A DNA stretch of 64,000 nt from contig NC_061143.1 of assembly GCF_905220365.1 (NCBI RefSeq), forward strand, positions 6,634,001 through 6,698,000. Reading direction: 5' to 3'. Position 1 is the first letter of the stretch. The number at the start of each line of letters is the position of its first letter. Shown piece after piece: positions 12,086 through 22,435 of the stretch. The position numbers and the translations under genes are program-made. This DNA comes from Vanessa cardui (Eukaryota; Arthropoda; Insecta; Lepidoptera; Nymphalidae). The notes below the pieces were generated by a model, which saw nothing but the letters and a program-made list of their open reading frames with translations, ran no database searches and had not been told where the DNA came from.

Positions 12086-12782
12086 GCTAAAGATGCTAGT
12101 AGTTATAATTAGTAGTTATAATGAAGTGAGACTGATAGATTGGGGATTTCATCTCTCTAGTCTATCTATATTAATTTGTATCGTAGATGTAAATGACGTT
12201 ACGACACGAATGGCATAGGATATATTGATGCTGCCAATTATTGTGCAAAATGTTACTATATTTATACTTGACAACACAACAACATATACAGTCTGTAAAT
12301 TTAACAATGCTGAGTTAAGGCCTCCTTTTCTTTTTTGAGTACGCGGGTTGTTTGATTCACATGTGGCATTGAATGTGTATTAATGAAACGGTGAATTTCT
12401 TTGAAACCGGACAAATGCAGGTTTCCTGACGCTTTCCTTCACCGTCGATCACGAGATGAATTATAAACAGAAATTAAACTTATGAAAATTCAGTGATATT
12501 TGTCAGAGTTTGAACCCTCAACTATCGGATAAGATGAACGCGTTCTTACCTCTGGGCCATCTCAATGTTAATGGACACTGATTAGCTAATTTTTGTATAG
12601 CAACAAAATATTAAGAAATTCATTAAGAAAGCAACTGACAGTTGAAAGTCAACGAAGATTGTTGTGCCTTTGTTTTTATGCGTCTGAAGGCTGACGGCAC
12701 ATCCTTGACATGTCATTCAATTTTCGTTCTACAATAATACTTTATGTGTGCGTCAAACGCAGTACCGTCGTGTATTATGTTT
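11990..12782 (+). repeat. Duplicated composite block, copy 2
   Basis: It shares gene-free content, order and private substitutions with 9373-9999 in the same orientation, about 2.6 kb away. It carries an extra segment of roughly 160 bp (about 12105-12270) between the T2 tail and the minus-strand T1 SINE. The shared right boundary is at GTATTATGTTT. Confidence 0.85.
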
Positions 12783-13377
12783 TTGGTTGATTTAATTTTT
12801 ATATATGGGGTATAATATACAAAAGCATGTAAAAATTAGTTTGTGCACTCCATATAAACTTTAACTATGCCAAATTTTCTATCGTAATAAAAACTATCGT
12901 AAATGATAGTTTTTGCATGCGTATTACTTTATATATAAATCGAAGTCCTGTCGCGTTTGTCTGTATGTATGTTACGTCATAAAAATAATCCAGATGAATA
13001 TACGTATGATCCACACAGGGGCGAAAGTACTACCTTTCGCCACGAAAAGGGTTCCTCGTTAGATAATACTCGAGGGATCTACAGATTATACATGTTGTGA
13101 ACAACAATTTGTTTATTTTGTAAAATTATGTGACTGTGGAACATAAAATGTTGTTGTGATATTCAGTCCTAAAATGTATATTACTTGCTATTATTACGAA
13201 AGTTGTCCCCGTAGGAGTAGACTTTTGAGTTGTTACACTTTTAATTCGAACGATCTACTTTTATGTTTAATAGGTGTATATTCGTGTAGGTATGATATTG
13301 AGACTAGACCCGCAAACAAAACTTTCTAATTTTCTTCAATGTAACGAGGCGAGACTGTATAGAAGATATTTTTTTTT
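12783..13377. other. Non-coding stretch with Helitron-like remnant
   Basis: Around 12930-13075 there is 'TATATATAAATCGAAGTCCTG', 'TCTGTATGTATGTTACG' and the small hairpin GGCGAAAG...CTTTCGCC (about 13021-13042). This resembles non-autonomous Helitron-like repeats of Lepidoptera. There is no coding evidence. Confidence 0.35.
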
Positions 13378-13625
13378 TATGGAATAGGTTGGCGGACGAG
13401 TAGCCACTTGATGGTAAGTGCTCACCATCACCTATAGACAATGAAGCTGTAAGTAATGTTAACTATTCCTTACATCGTCAATGCGCCACCTACCTTGGAA
13501 CTAATTTGGGAGATTCTTGTGTCTGAAATTACACAGACTCACTCATTAATACAAAACCTAAATTAAAATACAAAGGAATTTGATTTTCGGAAGAATATAT
13601 ATTGTAATCTAGGTGGTAATCCAGT
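13378..13625 (-). repeat. Interspersed repeat family A, copy 3 (decayed)
   Basis: The left motif GGAATAGGTTGGCGGACGAG and 'GATGGTAAGTGCTCACCATC' are clear. The right half is diverged and ends near 'GGTGGTAATCCAGTCACAC'. Confidence 0.7.
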
Positions 13626-14419
13626 CACACAAAGCCTTGCATACATACATTACGTACATTTTTTATAGTAAGTCAATGGCGTCATCTACATCTAATGCTA
13701 TAGATCTATTCACTCTCAAAGGCGCTGATATATCTTTAAATGTAATCGTCTCACACACACGAAGGCATCTTTAAGCACGAGCGTCACTCATACTAATGCA
13801 AGCTGATAATTTAACGTGGATGGGCGCCCCTTCGTGAGTGAATAGACCTATGAGCGTTATTCAAATCTATGAAATGATATGTCATGAATATAAAAGTATT
13901 CATGTAGAGGTTGAAAGGGAGGTAGCCAATATTATATTTTAAATATAGAAAGCTTCTTGTGTTTGTAAAAATATTAAATACAGATCGATAGTCTTAAATA
14001 ATGACAGGAGATCTCTGAACGAATAAGTCAATTCAACTCAAAACTATTCAACCTACCAAAGGTCGAAGATAATTGGGAATGAACTATTCCACCCACAACT
14101 GACAACCACAATTTCATTAGCACTCAATTGACGAAATAATTCTAATAAGACATAAGTGTCAATATTTCGTATTTTAACATACGTTTCATACGTTGATTTT
14201 TACAATTGTTCGAGGAACATTTGAGGTTTATTGACAGAATTCTCGACATTATTATTTCTTATAATGTCGAGGATTCCCTTCTGCGTCTTGATGAAGTCTT
14301 TGTAAAGACACATAAAAATACAAACTCAGGCACCAATATAACGTATTTAAATAATAAACACTATCACAGTATAAAAAAATGAGAGTTTAAAAAGGCATAT
14401 CAATCAATCAATTGACATA
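13626..14419. other. Non-coding stretch
   Basis: The only structure I see is a hairpin at about 14242-14272 with 11-bp arms (CTCGACATTAT / ATAATGTCGAG) and an 8-nt loop. Confidence 0.4.
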
Positions 14420-14790
14420 CAGTACTTGTCATAGGCCTCTCAAAAGTACGGCAAATTTCTTCACCTTCTACAGTTAAGTAAAACTAGCGCGAGGTTATCG
14501 GTCCATCCGTCTAGAGAGCGCGTGCTGTTTTCTTATCTACGAATTTCATGTGTAACCAGACCAATGCTTCTTAAGTATGCTTATTTGCAAGCTATAAAGG
14601 AACTCCAGTTCTTTTCAGGATAACCTCATATCAGATTCTGGTCCTCGCTCCAAAGCACACTGAGCAACCTTGACTTGACTAGTATATACTTAGGGTCCAC
14701 GTTGTGGCATAGTCTGGGCAAGGACGCATTGATTGATAACTAACAGCTTCGAATACGTAGGCAATGAAACCATTTCTGGTAACTACTCAT
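14420..14790 (-). pseudogene. Decayed LINE reverse-transcriptase C-terminal fragment
   Basis: On the minus strand, fragments such as 'GTTGCTCAGTGTGCTTTGGA' and 'ACGGATGGACCGATAACCTC' recall the conserved region downstream of the RT catalytic core in LINEs, where a 'RAQR..ER' motif is followed by 'RWTDD'-type sequence. No frame is open for more than a few codons, so this is an old remnant. The assignment rests on pattern memory. Confidence 0.4.
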
Positions 14791-15216
14791 TCTAATCTCA
14801 TTCGACTTTTCTTAGTTTATATCATGACCGTTATGACGGAAAGATTCGCTTAAGCTAGCATTTTAGTAAGATGTTCTAACGATTCTTCAAGGAGTAGGTA
14901 GAGTTGGAAAATAAAGTGAAATAAAAAATATACCCGGTATTGATGAATTGTAATTACAGTTGTTTATTCACGCTCGATTACTGCCCAGCTTGCGGTTAAC
15001 ACAACAGAGGTCTATAGGATGAAATCGATTGTAACTAACCGTCTCGGATATTGTTAGTTAGTTCATGTGTAACATAATTATATTATAGTTATATCCAGTT
15101 CAGTACGATGCTATTTTCTGTTTGTAAGAATAGCTCCACTTATTATTTAATATAATACGAGTATATAAGTGATAAGTTTAATGCGATAATATCAAACTGA
15201 CAATGTTTTTTAATTT

Positions 15217-15528
15217 ATAACAACAACGACCTGTAAATTTTTCCATCTTCTTAAATATTTTTTTCTATCTATAACTCTTCTCCCTGTGAGAAGAAGTTTT
15301 GGAACAAGTTCCATCACGCTGTTCCAATACGGGTTGGTAGAATATACATGTGGCAGAATTTTTAAGAAATTAGACACATGCCTCACGATGTCTTCCTTCT
15401 CCGCCGAGCAAGAGATGAATTTAACAACACAAATTAAGCACATGAATATTCAGTGGTGCTTGTCTGGGTTTGACCCCGCAATCATCAGTTAAGACGCACG
15501 CGTTCTAACCACTGGGCCATTCCGGCTC
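15217..15528 (-). repeat. tRNA-derived SINE (family T1)
   Basis: A complete minus-strand copy: (TTG)n tail at the left (AACAACAACG in plus sense), body, and head with GGGTTTGACCCCGCAATC at about 15467 and GGGCCATTCCGG at the end. An open frame through this copy is a by-product of the SINE. Confidence 0.8.
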
Positions 15529-15664
15529 AAATTTATAATTGTTATAAAACGATTAAAAAAGACAGAGTACTTTAGAATATATTTTAAGTGGGTGGTACTT
15601 ATACAGACAGGTTTCCAACCACGATTAAACAATCATTTATTTATTGTGAGAAAAAAACAATGGA

Positions 15665-15948
15665 TTTTTTATGGTATAGGTTGGCGGACGAGCATATGGA
15701 CCACCTGATGGTAAGTGGTTACCCATAGATAATGATGCTGTAAGAAATATTAACTATTCCTTACATCGCCAATGTGCCACCAACCTTGGGAACTAAGATG
15801 TTACGTCCCTTGTGCCTGTAATTAAACTAGCTTACTCACCCTTTAAACCGGAACACAACAATACTGAGTACTGTTATTTGGCGGTAGAATAACTGATGAG
15901 TGGGTGGTACCTACCCAGACGGGCTTGCACAAAGCCCTACCACAAAGT
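15665..15948 (-). repeat. Interspersed repeat family A, copy 4
   Basis: This is a well-preserved copy, from 'TTTTATGGTATAGGTTGGCG' to 'AAAGCCCTACCACAAAGTCG', with about 10 bp missing in the 'GTGGTCACCATC' region. Confidence 0.85.
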
Positions 15949-16029
15949 CGAGTATTCCACTTAAACCGAATGCCAAGTGAATACCAAATAAATATATGCG
16001 ATAATCACAGTAATATAATTGAAAGATAC

Positions 16030-16144
16030 AACAACAACAACAACAGCCTGTAAATTCACACTGTTGGGCTAAAGGCCTCCTCTACCTTTGAGGAGAAGGT
16101 TTGGAACATATTCCACCACGCTGTTCCAATGCGGGTTGGTGGAA
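16030..16144 (-). mobile_element. 5'-truncated T1 SINE with target-site duplication
   Basis: Only the 3' ~115 bp of the T1 unit is present: the (TTG)n tail, 'CTGTTGGGCTAAAGGCC' and 'GCTGTTCCAATGCGGGTTGG' in reverse sense. It is flanked by an 11-bp direct repeat TTGAAAGATAC at 16019-16029 and 16145-16155. Truncation at the 5' end plus a target duplication is the signature of LINE-driven target-primed insertion. Confidence 0.85.
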
Positions 16145-16155
16145 TTTGAAAGATA

Positions 16156-16275
16156 CTTTCTACCTTCAAACCGTAATACAACAATAATAAGCACTGCTGC
16201 TTAGCCATAGAAAATCTAATCTAGTGAGTGGGTAGGTAACCCAGATAGGTTTGCACAAAGTCCTACAACCAAATA
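16156..16275 (-). repeat. Family A fragment
   Basis: 'CCTTCAAACCGTAATACAAC', 'GAGTGGGTAGGTAACCCAG' and 'GGTTTGCACAAAGTCCTAC' are recognisable pieces of the right half of family A. The neighbouring SINE fragment inserted next to or into it. Confidence 0.55.
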
Positions 16276-17474
16276 ATATAACTACTAAAATTATAAAGAA
16301 ATAATACTTTTTGCTCATATCATAACAACTTCATAAATATTTTATCGTTTTCATTTAAATAACATAATAAGCTATTTAAAAATTGTTTCATATTTATCGA
16401 AGATTCATGGCATTGATATAATTTGAAAGGAATTGAGAATTGCTACAGTTATAGTAACAGCGAAACAGTTTTCATAATATAAATATTAAGCAGTGCTAAA
16501 AATGTATTCCTCCAGTCACGACAAAATTTATTGCCAACAATTTTTCAGATGAAAATTGGTAAAACGTGTAAATTCAGAGGAAACACGTTTATGCTTTATT
16601 TGCACGATTGAACGCGAATGTACGGTTAACCCGCATTAAATACGTTATTTATTTCCTTTTTCACTTGTTTTTTTATGAGTATATGTTATTTAAACCAGAT
16701 TTTGTGTAAAAATTAAATGACCATATCCTTATGTTACAATAATACATCTGACACGGTATAATTCCTTCAGCCGCCGTGAGTTTATAGTTAGACTGGTAAC
16801 TTGGTAGGATCTAATGCCTTGGTGTACTGGATTTATAAAAAAATGTGGGGTTTGATTCAGATCGGTTACATGAAATATAATTACATGCTTAATATGAAGG
16901 ACTCTCCTGAGTCAAAGTCGCATTATCAAAGTACCTATTAACACATTAAAGTACTTACAAATATTATACTTCTGATGTGATATTCATTAATTTTTTCTTT
17001 AAATTCTTTTATATATATTTTTTTGGAACTTAGAGGTGTTGATAGTTGATTTATGTTTAAAACAAAATGGTAGGAATTAAGACTCGTCACGTATAGGGGT
17101 TCTGTCGTAAAATTCAAGCCAATTGCGTAACTTAAGTGTGATTGTTAATGCTTAATTTATTACTTAAAAAATGGTCTTCTTTTCAGTAAGAAATAGTTTT
17201 TTTTTTTTTTTCAGAAAGACATCTATAATGTAGATACAATAATTATCAATAAATATAATCAGATATTGGCAACAATTTAAAGAGAAAAGCATTTTAGCAG
17301 AATAAAAAAACCAAGTATTACTTATTATTTGATTCCGTAAATATAAAGATTTTTAAGTCGAAATTGGTTTGGTAATTTAATTTAAAAAAGGCTTTCCCGA
17401 ATTCTATTCGGGAACGGTGTACTAGGATATGACAAATGTATGTTATAGTTACGTATAAATAAATTCATATATAT
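16276..17474. other. AT-rich non-coding stretch
   Basis: A decayed T3-like SINE head lies at about 16770-16880. A small perfect hairpin TTCCCGAAT-TCT-ATTCGGGAA lies at about 17394-17414, just upstream of the LTR element. I see no coding sequence. Confidence 0.4.
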
Positions 17475-17700
17475 TGTAACGAAAAACAGATGGTGTGTTG
17501 ACTAGAGAGGCGAGTGGTTGTCGAGGAGGGGCGAGGACGGGAGGTGCGTTGTGGAGAGGAGAGGAGAGTTGTATAAAATAGGCGGTAGTGTGTGATTCGG
17601 GTTACTTTTGTTACATAAATTATCATATTAAGTTGTGAAAGAGTGATTAAATAAGTTTAATATCAAAGGCAGTGTTTATTTTTTATCTACCGGCGTTATA
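17475..17700 (+). repeat. 5' LTR (226 bp)
   Basis: It runs TGTAACG...CGTTATA and contains a GTATAAAATAGGCGG stretch at about 17570, a plausible core promoter (TATAAAA). It matches the 3' LTR closely, except for about 23 extra bases before the GGCGTTATA end. Confidence 0.9.
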
Positions 17701-18093
17701 TATCAGAAGAGGGATTACCGCAAAATGAAGAATGAAGAGAACCCGTGAGGACCCAGGATATTCTTTATGAATAAAAAGGCACCGCGACTCACAAAATTGA
17801 ATTAATAGAAGATACAGTTGTACCCATTGGCGACAACCTGGTGAGGGTAAAAGTGAATGGAGCCGATTAGGAAACTATTGCACGAAGCCGAGACGATACA
17901 GCATAGGCAAAGTTGTTTACGCCATAGCGAGCACAGTACTCAAGGACGGTGACGGCTATGTGAGGGTCTGCAATATTGGATCGGACTCCATTATTTGGAA
18001 AAAAGGGATGACGATTGCCAGAGCCGAGAAGTATACAACGAATTTAGAGGTGAGTTCAAGTCATTTAATTTTGAGGGTAGGTGAGATGAGGGA

Positions 18094-19136
18094 GTGATAA
18101 AGTTAATAAACTTTAATCAGGAATTGGCAAATATTGATGTGGGAGATGTTGACGAAAATTATAAAATTGAGTTTGAACTATTAAAATCGTACAGAAAATG
18201 TTTTGCTAGTACAAATGAGGAGATAGGTTGTACAAATTTAGTTGAAATGAGGATTGAACTTAATACTAGCAAACCAATAGTTCGAATACCCTATAGATTA
18301 GCTCATTCAAGAAGACAAGTATTATCTAAATTAGTTGACGACTTAATTAGTGGCGGTATAGTTTGGGAGTCAAATTCAGAGTATGAATCTCCAATTATAC
18401 TTGTGCTTAAGAAAAACGGTGATAATAGACTGTGTTGATTATAGGGATCTAAATGCAATTACAGTAAAGGATCGGTTTCCTATGCCGCACATTGATAACC
18501 AACTGTCTAAATTTTCGGGTAATTGTTTTACGAGTTTAGACTTGTTTTCTGGCTATCATCATATAAAAATTCATTCGGACTCTATCAATAAGACGGCTTT
18601 TGGTACACCAAACAGACTATACGAATATCTGAGAGTACCATTTGGATTAGCCATCGCACCAGTATTTATGCGCGTTATTCAAAAATTAGTTAAACTTGTG
18701 GGTAGTAATGAAATTATTACTTTTATGGATGATATGTTGTTATCTACTTTTAATGTGTCAGTCGGCCTAAAATTACTGGAAAGAGTTCTTATTCAATTTT
18801 AAAAAAAAGCTAGTGTATCCTTTCTCGGTCATGAAATTAGTGCGGATGGTATAAAGCCGGGTAACCAAAAAATAAACGCGGTATTTAATTTTACCTACCA
18901 ATTTACATCAGTTGCGTCAGTTTTTAGGGTTATGTAGTTATTTTAGAAAATATATAAATAAATTCGCGATTATTGTAAAACCATTAACCGATTTGACAAA
19001 GAAGTCATCGGAATGGGTATGGGGTGAAATTTCCGATTCTCTTCGTACCTATCGAAGTGACCCTGAGTGTAGTGAGACTAGTAGCGATGACGACATATTT
19101 ACTAGGGATGATTTAATTGATTTATTAGAGAGCTAA
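18094..19136 (+). pseudogene. Ty3/gypsy pol fragment (reverse transcriptase), broken
   Basis: The pieces lie in three frames. The first (18094-18438) carries the region upstream of the RT core, with 'PYRLAHSRRQVLSKLVDDLI' and 'SPIILVLKKNG'. The second (from about 18435 to 18802) carries VDYRDLNA, the FTSLDLFSGYHHI motif and the catalytic-type FMDD box, the region that copies RNA into DNA in this family. The third (18912-19136) has MRQFLGLCSYFRKYI, then breaks after 'SSEWVWG' and continues with an acidic C-terminal segment (SSDDDIF) ending at 19136. RNase H and integrase, which should follow, are missing at that join. Frameshifts near 18430 and 18800 and the deletion near 19025 make it non-functional. 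Confidence 0.88.
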
Positions 19137-19185
19137 AGTTTTGTGTTTGCACCAATTGCGGTGCAATTGCTTCAGGATGGCCGAC

Positions 19186-19388
19186 TGTAACGAAAAACAG
19201 ATGGTGTGTTGACTACAGAGGCGAGTGGTTGTCGAGGAGGGGCGAGGACGGGAGGTGCGTTGTGGAGAGGAGAGGAGAGTTGTATAAAATAGGCGGCAGT
19301 GTGTGATTCGGGTTACTTTTGTTACATAAATTATCATATTAAGTTGTGAAAGAGTGATTAAATAAGTTTAATATCGTTAGGCGTTATA
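19186..19388 (+). repeat. 3' LTR (203 bp)
   Basis: It begins right after CAGGATGGCCGAC and ends GGCGTTATA. Only a couple of substitutions separate it from the 5' LTR apart from the ~23-bp deletion near its 3' end, so the insertion looks fairly recent relative to the heavy damage in pol. Confidence 0.9.
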
Positions 19389-19951
19389 ATATATAATCTT
19401 GTATTGAATAACATTTCTTTACCAAAGTATTTTTTACGAATTGATTCGATTTTATAAAACGGAAAAGTTAATAATATCTGCGGAAATTTATTAAAAAACC
19501 GGAATTTATAGTTTCAATGCATTTAGTTTGTTCAAATATTCGTTATGAAAGCGACATGAATACTTAAACTTATTTGGAATCTGAAAAGGCGGATATCTAA
19601 GCTCAGCTCGTGGTAATTTATTGCACTCAGCGACAAGTCTCGTGCTTACAGAATGCCTGAGTTTGCTTTTATTTACAAACTCCACCAAGAATACCGTTTA
19701 TCAAGGAAGTCAACTTAATATGAAAACAAGGCGGAAACATTGTTTAGCGTCATTTGCTTCTTGGACGTTCTTACGTTTTAAATTATTAGCAGTCTTTTCT
19801 GTGTATTTGATATTTATATATTTGATCTTTACAAAAGAATAAATAAAAAAAGAGACATTACTCGGTTAAATCGAAATAACTCAAGATGTATCGACGAAAT
19901 TTGCTAAATGGCCTAAGCTATAAAGAAACAGAAAACTATCTTCGTACATGA

Positions 19952-19994
<43 letters not shown>

Positions 19995-21170
19995 GCACAC
20001 ATACACGCACACGCAAACTCGCATACACGCACACACACACACACACGCGCGCGCGCGCATGTATGCATGTATTAATTATAGGTAGTAAAATTTACTTTAC
20101 CACATTAGTTAGACATATTTTTTATTTTGTTCCTTTTTCTCTTTTTATTTGTGCACTAATTATCTTAGCATTAATTTAAAAATAGAATAGTGAATAATAA
20201 ATAGCGAAAAAGGCCCCTAAGACACGGGCTTTCCTAGTTTAGGGGTACAGGGCTTCTGTGAGATATGTATTTTGATATAAGAACAATAAATATGTATACA
20301 TATATATTTTTTTTTTGACACTGATGCTTACAAACTACAAAGCTAAGAAAAAACGGATTTTGACTCTTAGTCGTGCAATGAAATTGATATTTGGATCTGA
20401 TATCCCACTTACACTTGGTGTTAGTTGTAAGTGCTGATGTATGTCTGTTTAAGCATCATCCACTCAACAGATATTCTACCATATATAGTACCAGTGCCGA
20501 GCGGTGATGAAAGCTTACAAATGGATGATCCATTTGCCATGCTGGTTCTACAGTTTTTTTTCATAATATAGGTGATATTATGAAAAAAAGTAAAGTTGGT
20601 ACTAAGTCTTCAATATAATAAATAAGAAAATGTTTAGTAAATATCGATCTGTTCTGTCAATACCAATATCATTCTAAATAAATATTCTAATATTTCTATT
20701 AGGCACCGTACAAGCGTACGTATATTAAAGTAAACAAGGTTGGATCTCTGTGCTAAGTATATTTTAAGCCGGAGTGGCTTTGAAAGTGTACAAAAATTTG
20801 CAAACTGACGCAACACCATACATTTTACTCTTGTAAGTAGAAACGTTATCTTTATTCCGGCCCCAGTCACATTGATCACACATTTTTCCATGGAAAATCA
20901 TAAGCTGATGTTTAAAGACAATATCCTAAATTTAGCCGATAGATATTTACAAAAAAATAATAACTGTATTGATCGACATATTTGAACAGTTATAACAGCG
21001 GACTGAATGCCCGACGGCATTCTTATTCTACCTAAGCGAGGAGACTTCGTTAAACAGATATTGATAGAGGTGATATAGCAACCAAACAATAAAAGTAATG
21101 TCAATATAATTCGACAATACCTGTGTTATATTGCGTTAATACAAGATTCAAAGCAAGTATTTAAGTATGT
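19389..21170. other. Non-coding stretch with a microsatellite
   Basis: Apart from the CA/CG tract at 19955-20059, I see no gene or mobile element. Minus-strand open frames at 20634-21104 have no recognisable motif. Confidence 0.45.
19955..20059. repeat. (CA)n / (CG)n microsatellite
   Basis: About 105 bp of almost pure alternating purine-pyrimidine, mainly CA with interspersed GCAC/ATAC units and ending in a GCGCGCGCGC run. Confidence 0.97.
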
Positions 21171-21464
21171 AAAAGTAACAACCTGTAAATTTCCCACTGC
21201 TGGGCCAAGGCCTTCTGTCCCATTAAGAAGAGAGTTTGGAACATATTCCACCACGCGGTTCCAATGCGGCTTGGTGGAATCCACATGTGGCAGAATTTCA
21301 ATGAAATTAGACACATGCAGGTTTCCTCACGATGTTTTCCTTCACCGCTGAGTACGAGATGAAATTTAAACATAAATTAAGCACATATATTGTGGTGCTT
21401 GCCTGGGTTTGAACCCGCAATCATCGATTAAAATGCATTCTTTCTAACGACTGGGCCATCTCAG
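21171..21464 (-). repeat. tRNA-derived SINE (family T1)
   Basis: Minus-strand copy. The tail side has AAAGTAACAACCTGTAAATT in plus sense, the body has 'CCACTGCTGGGCCAAGGCC', and the head has GGGTTTGAACCCGCAATC and GGGCCATCTCAG. Two overlapping open frames here are SINE sequence and not genes. Confidence 0.8.
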
Positions 21465-21835
21465 TTTTTTTTTAAGTATGTATATATTTATAAAGGCTAG
21501 ATAATTATTACAATCAAGAATTACGTTTGTAAAGATATTTCATTTCACAGGTCACTTAAATGACTCCCAACATGACCTCTATCATGTCTTTTCGTTATTC
21601 CGTCTGGTGACTCTGCACACACCCTTAGGGTCAAAAACAACAAACACAATAAACTAAGCACCGAGTTGAAAAAAATATGAAGCACAAATGAAGGAAATGA
21701 AAACTACTTTCTCGAGTTTAAATCCTCGCTGAAAACTCAAGCGTTCCAATCATTGGGAGAATATAAAATTAAAGTTCGTAGTCGGAAAAATCAGCGTTAT
21801 CGAATAAAGAACGATTTGCCTTATATATATATTTT

Positions 21836-22124
21836 GTTTTTATGGTATGGGTTTACGGACGAGCATATGGGTCACCTGATGGTAAGTGGTCACCATTACC
21901 CATAGACAATGACGCTGTAAGAAATATTAACTATTCCTTAAATCGTCAATGCGCCACCAACCTTGGAAACTAAGATATTATGTCCCTTCTGCCTGTAGTT
22001 ACACTGGCTCAATCACCCTTCAAACTGGAACACAACAATACTGAGTACTGTTGCTAGGTGGTAGAATAACTGACGAGTGGGTGGTACCTACCCAGACGGG
22101 CTTGCACAAAGCCCTACCACTAAG
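21836..22124 (-). repeat. Interspersed repeat family A, copy 5
   Basis: Well preserved, running from 'TTTTTATGGTATGGGTTTACGGACG' sense motifs to 'GCACAAAGCCCTACCACTAAG'. It lies just upstream of the truncated LINE. Confidence 0.85.
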
Positions 22125-22435
22125 TAAATATAATCGTATTATACAGTGGTTCGATATAAAAAGATAGAAGGTGAAATTCAAAAACTGCTTACAAGGCGGT
22201 CTAATTTATTTTCTTTTTTATAATTTAGAAACAATGTAAACATAACATTTTTTTTGCAACCATTTCCCTGTCTTGTGAGTTAAAAGACGTATACTCAATG
22301 TTTGGCTATTGTATCTGCTGTTTGCGCAGAAACGTTTTAAATAATTTATTATTTCCTAACACGTTTAAAGGTTCGAAGAGAGGCAGTTAAGAATAGTAAA
22401 TTGCGAAGATTTGTTACGTCTATCCCATTTTGCAC

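Larger units (their letters stand above)
17475..19388 (+). mobile_element. Ty3/gypsy-type LTR retroelement, internally deleted
   Basis: Two near-identical direct repeats at 17475-17700 and 19186-19388 bound 1.49 kb of internal sequence. Each begins TGTAACG and ends CGTTATA, which are imperfect inverted ends. The insertion is flanked by ATAT on both sides (17471-17474 and 19389-19392), a 4-bp target duplication. Just inside the left LTR, TATCAGAAGAGGGATTACC may be a degraded primer-binding region. The internal region holds only part of pol. Gag, protease, RNase H and integrase are not seen, so the copy is non-autonomous and dead. Confidence 0.9.

Noticed and set aside
19955..20059. Direct repeats as a CRISPR-like array
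   Set aside because: Simple dinucleotide microsatellite in eukaryotic DNA; no spacer structure.
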